From contig OY829326.1 of NCBI GenBank assembly GCA_963691655.1, positions 81,523,235-81,587,234 of the forward strand: DNA of 64,000 nucleotides. Direction: 5' to 3'. Numbering within the stretch: position 1 is the stretch's first letter; each line of letters starts with the position of its first letter. The notes below the pieces were generated by a model. That model saw only the letters and a list, made by a program, of their open reading frames with translations, was not told the origin of the DNA and did no database searches. Shown here in pieces: positions 59,598 through 64,000 of this stretch. Source of the DNA: Toxonevra muliebris. Taxonomy: Eukaryota > Arthropoda > Insecta > Diptera > Pallopteridae. A program made the position numbers and the translations under genes.

Positions 59598-59704
59598 AAT
59601 GAAAATATAAGCAGTTTTTGTGATTTCTATCAACAAATATAAATAAATAAATGTAACGTATCCTGATATTTAAGCTAGTCATCGGTAAATTTCTTCGAAG
59701 AAGG

Positions 59705-59823
59705 AAAATTGGAGAGCAGGAGTTTTGTGTTGAAAGCGGGAATATGTATAAAGGAATAAATTATCGCTGCTGTATACATAACTAAAAGAGAGTGGCGAAT
59801 AAAACGCAACTAAAATATCTGCA
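59705..59823 (-). repeat. dispersed repeat, copy B
   Basis: Reverse-complement partner of 9670-9867: GAGAGCAGGA.TTTTGTGTTG, TATAAAGGAATAA, AATTATCGCTGCT, AGAGTGGCGAATAAAACGCA. It lacks about 80 bases present in copy A. Confidence 0.7.
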
Positions 59824-60927
59824 GCCACAATTCTCTAGTTCTTAATACATACTACATATTCAAATCTTGATTTGGAAAGCAGAAACTTGAGGCATTGAGC
59901 TATACACAACTTTTAACTTTTTTTTGGCAAATTTCTCATTTGGACAGAAATGAATTCAATATGAATTAAAAAACATAAGCGCCTAGTATATTTTCCCGAA
60001 AATATAATTGCTGAACGACTAATAATATTCAAATGAGATAATGGCCGAGATGGTATTGGCCGGAATAGTATTAGTATTAGCAGTGGTTTTGACCGAGTTG
60101 GTACTGGTTTACTATACTAAAACATTTCACAATTACTTAGCTTTTTTTTATTTCGTACCACTTTGTTTAATTTTGTACTATATTAGAAACACAAACATAC
60201 TAAAGTGCCATTCGCCGTTAGCAATAAGCATTTCTGGGGGCTTTTGACATTTTGGCACTTATCCTAACATACGAACTTTCTTTCTTTTTTTTCATTTCGA
60301 CTCGCTTTTTCTGTTCGCTATCGCTATATTTCAAGTGTTGTTAGTTCAAGTTATATGTTTTGAGCTCATAAGAGCAGCAAAAGCGAATTGAAATTGAAAA
60401 ATTATCTTGAGATAAGTGGTTTTGTCCAAAGCCCACAGATTTGTATTTACACTCGGCAAGATTGCTTACTTTTTTGGCATTTGGAACGAATTTCGAGATT
60501 AACATCCCTAATGTTTATATACCAACATACAAATAAAGGATAGTACTTTTCACTTGATTGTGTCCCGCTTAATCGATTTGCCCACTTGAGCTAAAACTTG
60601 CGCTATGAAAAATTCTTATATAAAAATGCAAAGAATATTCAAGCAAAGTATACAAGTTTTTTCAAACCATATATCAAAAATTTGAAAACTTTTTTTTTAA
60701 ATAAGAAAACATTTTTTCAACGTTTTTTTCAATGAATTGCAGTCCAAAATAATTAGTTTTTTCGATACTATAATAATTTCGTTGTTCATTGTAATTTACT
60801 TATTTGTAATTTTTTTTAGTAAGCTTTATTAAGCGTTTAAGGGTTTTCTTTTTTTTAATTTCGCCAGTTGATCATCGGGTAAATGCTATCTCTAGTTAAT
60901 TGTGCCAAGAATCGTGCGTTTTTGAAG

Positions 60928-61083
60928 GCTCAATTAACCGAAGATTACTATACATGTGCATGAGCAAATTATATATATATATATAATATATATATATTAT
61001 AATTCTAATAAAAACTATGTATTAGAATTAAGAAGAAATAATTTGCTCATGCACATGTATAGTAATCTTCGGTTAATTGAGGC
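60928..61083. mobile_element. near-perfect fold-back element
   Basis: Arms of 41 bases (60931-60971 and 61040-61080) are exact inverted copies, starting CAATTAACCGAAGATTACTA and ending in AAATTAT. Inside lies an AT alternation and a second hairpin, AATTCTAATA...TATTAGAATT. The absence of mismatches over 41 bp suggests a young insertion or ongoing gene conversion between arms. Confidence 0.8.
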
Positions 61084-62961
61084 TCAACATTTACCTCAAA
61101 ACAAAATTTTTTTTGTTATATATGGTAAATAAATATAGTTGAGAAATTAAGTTGAAACGATATTATCCCATAAAGTTCCCTTGTTACCCCAATGTGAAAA
61201 GTAATATATAAAATTCTCACACTTTTTATTACGCACCTTGCCACGCAATCACTGAAGCGTATAGTTTGACAGGTTGTGCCCGTGAAACGAAACCAACTCA
61301 ATTCTCTATTCTCTATTACGCGTCATCTTTTCATCCCCTTTTCACTGGAATGAAATCAATCATTAACATAATTACGAGCCTGTGCGGCAAAAGTTCATAA
61401 TAGACACCAAATGTTTTATTCAATAGAAAAACGGAGAAGATTGGTGCAAACTTAAATTAACATTAGCTGTTGTTTTTGTATCATTAAAACTTAATTATTT
61501 ATGTCATTCATTACGAACATTATCATAACCTTTTGAGAACAACCTATAAATACATATGGTCGAAGTTCTGTAAAACGAAACCACACGAAAAAATTAATTT
61601 TTTTTTCGAATCTCACTAATTTACTCATGGTTCATAAGTATATTCCCCATAGCATCGGGGAATATAAACGCGAAATTTTAAAACTCATTACTAGTTGGAT
61701 ATTTCACTACATTCTCACTTGTTGCTTTCCATATGAAAAAATTGTAAAAACTATGGAGTCGAACAAAGAGGTAAGAATACATGATTTATTTCACATTTTT
61801 TGATGCGATCGTGTGCATGTTTGATGGCAATGAAAAGTGCCGCTTTTTTTATGTAACGTTACTAACGAAATTGGGCAAAACGTTTTTTTAACCAAGACCA
61901 ACAAGTTAACCAATTGGATAAGCTAACTTTTTTTCGAGTACTTTTAGTGTACTTTTTGAATAAATATAAAAATTAATTAAATGCAGCTTCTATCATGGCA
62001 TACTCAGAGAATCAAACATGTGTAACGTTACTAACGATTTTCAGTAAAAAAAAACCTTGTGTTCAATTGAGCTTTTGACTTTTCCTTAAATTTTTGAATT
62101 TTTATCTACTCTAATCTTTTGCTTATGTACTTTAAAAGTAATATTTTCACTTCCCAGGGCCCAGCTTCATTGTACGGCCCTGGCGAAGTTTGGGTAATAC
62201 AAAAATTACAACAACAAAAGCCTTTTTAAATTAAATTTCTATATAAACGAGCCAACCTCTCATCATTTCATTTCATTCACATGGATTGTCCCATTTCGAC
62301 TTATTCAAAAGTTCTGAATCTCTACTCAGTTGCTGAAATCTACTTCCTGTTGAAAATGCTACTCATCTTTTTTGATTTCAAAAGAAGCGTCCACAAGGCC
62401 TTTCGGAGTGTTGACAAGCATGCTATAGGAGCTGACTCTTCGTATGACACACCAAGGCACTCCTTTTTACGATCCTTTGTGAGTGCTTCGAAAGATCGAA
62501 AAAACATCATTGAATTTTTTATTGAAAATCATCTTTTTTACCACTTTTTAGTGAAGAATTTTTGTGGCTTGTCGTATTGTGTCGACTAAAATAAAGTCTT
62601 ACTTTGTTGTTGTTTTGTTATTGTACATCGTAAAATCAACTAAATTTGACCTATTTTTTTTTAGATATTTTTGAAAAACTTTGATGCTCTATTGAAAAGT
62701 AAAATTTCGCAAATATTACTGTTTAAATGGGTTTTTGAGCTCTATTGATGTCCTCTTGAGGTTATGGTGTGGGAGAGCATTGAATTAGCAAGAAGTCCAA
62801 ATTAGCAAGAAGTCCAATTCTATTGTATATTTATGTGAAATAAGATGAATTTTATAAAAATTATGTTTGAAAAATATTCAAAACTTAAAAAGACTCATCA
62901 TCTTTAGTCTATATGCGATATTCTTTAATTCAAAGAAATGTACTGTTCTTCATACTTAACC
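61084..62961. other. no convincing gene
   Basis: At 61753-61770 an ATG frame MESNKE is followed by a good donor GTAAGA, the look of a first coding exon, but no partner exon is visible. A 102-codon + strand frame at 62281-62589 starts MDCPISTYSKVLNLYSVAEI and shows no known domain; I cannot tell whether it is coding. Confidence 0.3.
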
Positions 62962-63198
62962 CTCTAGTTCCCAAGCCCGCTTCCAGGTGGCCTTCACCAA
63001 AAGGGATGGAATTGCCACCATAACAGTTTTCTGTTGCTACTTTATCATATCGTTTAGGGAATTTCCCAAGCTTTTAAAAAAATGCATCAGTAATGAGCTA
63101 TGACACTGTGCAACAATTTTAGGGTCATGGAATCTAACTGAGACGCGACGAGCACAGGTCAATAGTACTGGTTTAGAGGAACAAAATCCTAAGAGGGT
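62962..63198. mobile_element. possible piggyBac-type MITE
   Basis: TTAA at about 62958-62961 is followed by CCCTCTAGTTCCCAAGCC, similar to the 5213 element end, including a downstream GGTGGCCTTCACC versus GGCAGCCTTCACT. A right end CCTAAGAGGG is followed by TTTTAA, an altered site. It contains the recurrent ATGACACTGTGCAA motif (63100). Confidence 0.45.
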
Positions 63199-63387
63199 TT
63201 TAAAAACTTTTTTAAAAAATATAGCCTCTCAAAGTTGAGCTATTTTAGTATATTTTTCAATTCTATTTTTTGTTTATAACTGGAAAGATATTGTTGTTTT
63301 TTTTTTCTATATAAATAGAGATATAACGTGCTTCCAAAGTGCTGATAGTTATACATATTAGAAATTACAATAGAAGTGTGATCCGAG

Positions 63388-63911
63388 TTGAAATATTACA
63401 ATAAGTTTGCAGAAATGGAGTGCAAAGGAAATATCGACAATTTTTGTTATGTTTGTGTTTTTTTTACGCCCGTAAAAAAGTATAATAACATCAGATCATT
63501 TTCTAAAGATTTCAAAAAGCATATGAGTCATATTTTAACCAAATTGTTCCCAAAAATGTGTGCAACACATGCTATGCTAACGTTTTGTATTGTAAAGCAA
63601 AAAAAGTTGCTTCTTTACGTTTGATATGATACCCGTGATATGGTACGAACCGGGAATTCACGATCCAAGAAATTGTTATGCTTGCGTAAATTGTGCAAAT
63701 GGTATGAATAAAAAGAAAAGCAAAAAAAAAGTTTATGTGGGAGTTCCTAGTGTACAGTTAGCAATACCACATTCTAACAGCATCCTGATGTTGAGTCGAG
63801 ATTTGCTGTCACCTATACGAATCCAACATCTGAATACGTCTCTACTCCATTAACATTGGGCGATCCGATACTAGTTACGCAAGAAAAATTGGACCAAATT
63901 GTGGCTAAGTT
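63388..63911 (+). pseudogene. cysteine-rich transposon-associated protein, broken
   Basis: Three frames together outline one protein. From 63415: MECKGNIDNFCYVCVFFTPV. Then, shifted, NVCNTCYANVLYCKAKK. Then from 63626: PVIWYEPGIHDPRNCYACVN and KKVYVGVPSVQLAIPHSNSI. Then, shifted again, VTYTNPTSEYVSTPLTLGDP and ILVTQEKLDQIVAKL. Paired cysteines (CYxC, CxxC, CYxC) suggest zinc binding. The order resembles a multicopy, uncharacterised insect family (CYVCG...CxTCY...IWxEPxxHxxxCYxC...P.VPHS...LTQxELxDLV), recalled from memory. Its role is unknown. The frame is cut at 63912 by the CACTGAGGG repeat. Confidence 0.55.
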
Positions 63912-64000
63912 ACACTGAGGGAAAAAATGCTGTTATATCAAACGGAAAGGATATCTGTTATATTAACAGACAATGTGCTGTTGCAACGCTTTGAAAAACA
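63912..64000 (+). repeat. CACTGAGGGAAAAA repeat, copy 2 (runs off the window)
   Basis: Begins ACACTGAGGGAAAAAATGCT exactly as at 50515, with CAAACGGAAAGGATAT and then directly CTGTTATATTAACAGACAAT and GTGCTGTTGCAACGC. It lacks the middle bases of copy 1. It interrupts the pseudogene at 63388-63911, so it inserted later. Confidence 0.75.

Noticed and set aside
60041..60247. Hydrophobic 68-codon + frame
   Set aside because: Looks like a membrane peptide but comes from GT/AT-rich repeats (GGTATTGGCC-like) with no homology or context.
61753..61770. MESNKE followed by GTAAGA as a first exon of a new gene
   Set aside because: Only six codons and no partner exon in the remaining 2 kb; kept as a note in the stretch description.
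62281..62589. 102-codon + frame as a real gene
   Set aside because: No domain, no splice sites and no codon bias distinguishable from its surroundings.

Overview
The window reads as AT-rich nuclear DNA of an insect, most likely a higher (brachyceran) fly. It has long introns with very few open frames, CAA and CA microsatellites, and many worn transposable elements. The one host gene I recognise has a close dipteran counterpart. Tephritid or calyptrate fly are both possible and the species cannot be fixed from sequence alone.

The host gene is the 3' part of a Cys-loop (pentameric) ligand-gated chloride channel on the + strand. It is recognisably the pH-sensitive chloride channel pHCl-1. Five exons can be read: 3150-3364 (pore-lining TM2 from its middle, and TM3), 8420-8470 (17 codons just after TM3), about 13787-14587 (large low-complexity TM3-TM4 loop), 30068-30178 (Cys-rich loop segment) and 37487-37633 (TM4 and stop). 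All junctions inside the window are phase 0 and keep one frame. The extracellular domain and TM1 lie upstream of base 1. The four introns are about 5.1, 5.3, 15.5 and 7.3 kb, and the gene fills the first 37.6 kb.

The rest is dominated by mobile DNA. There are three TTAA-flanked piggyBac-type elements with good inverted ends (1631-2506, 5213-5796, 50772-52344), a shorter one (19225-19499) and a possible fourth end pair (62962-63198). Three hAT-type elements have 8-bp target duplications (17427-18268 perfect; 41625-42390 7 of 8; 36126-36965 6 of 8). TA-flanked mariner-type MITEs lie at 4466-5209 and 39087-39471. Several non-LTR retrotransposon pieces carry reverse transcriptase or RNase H motifs (30815-31850, 33725-33990, 35451-36125, 43280-44217, 53000-53430). 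A complete tRNA-derived SINE lies at 18371-18683, with a perfect 10-bp target duplication and a tail like that of the LINE pieces. Hairpin MITEs and two transposon-associated cysteine-rich or helical pseudogenes of unknown role (22140-22622, 63388-63911) complete the picture.

Downstream of the channel stop codon (37.6-64 kb) I find no convincing host gene, only transposon debris and AT-rich DNA. No rRNA, functional tRNA or CRISPR array is visible. The most interesting items are the SINE/LINE tail sharing, a possible 3-nt micro-exon or ratchet site inside the longest channel intron, three layers of insertion at one spot (4.5-5.8 kb), and near-perfect hairpin elements.
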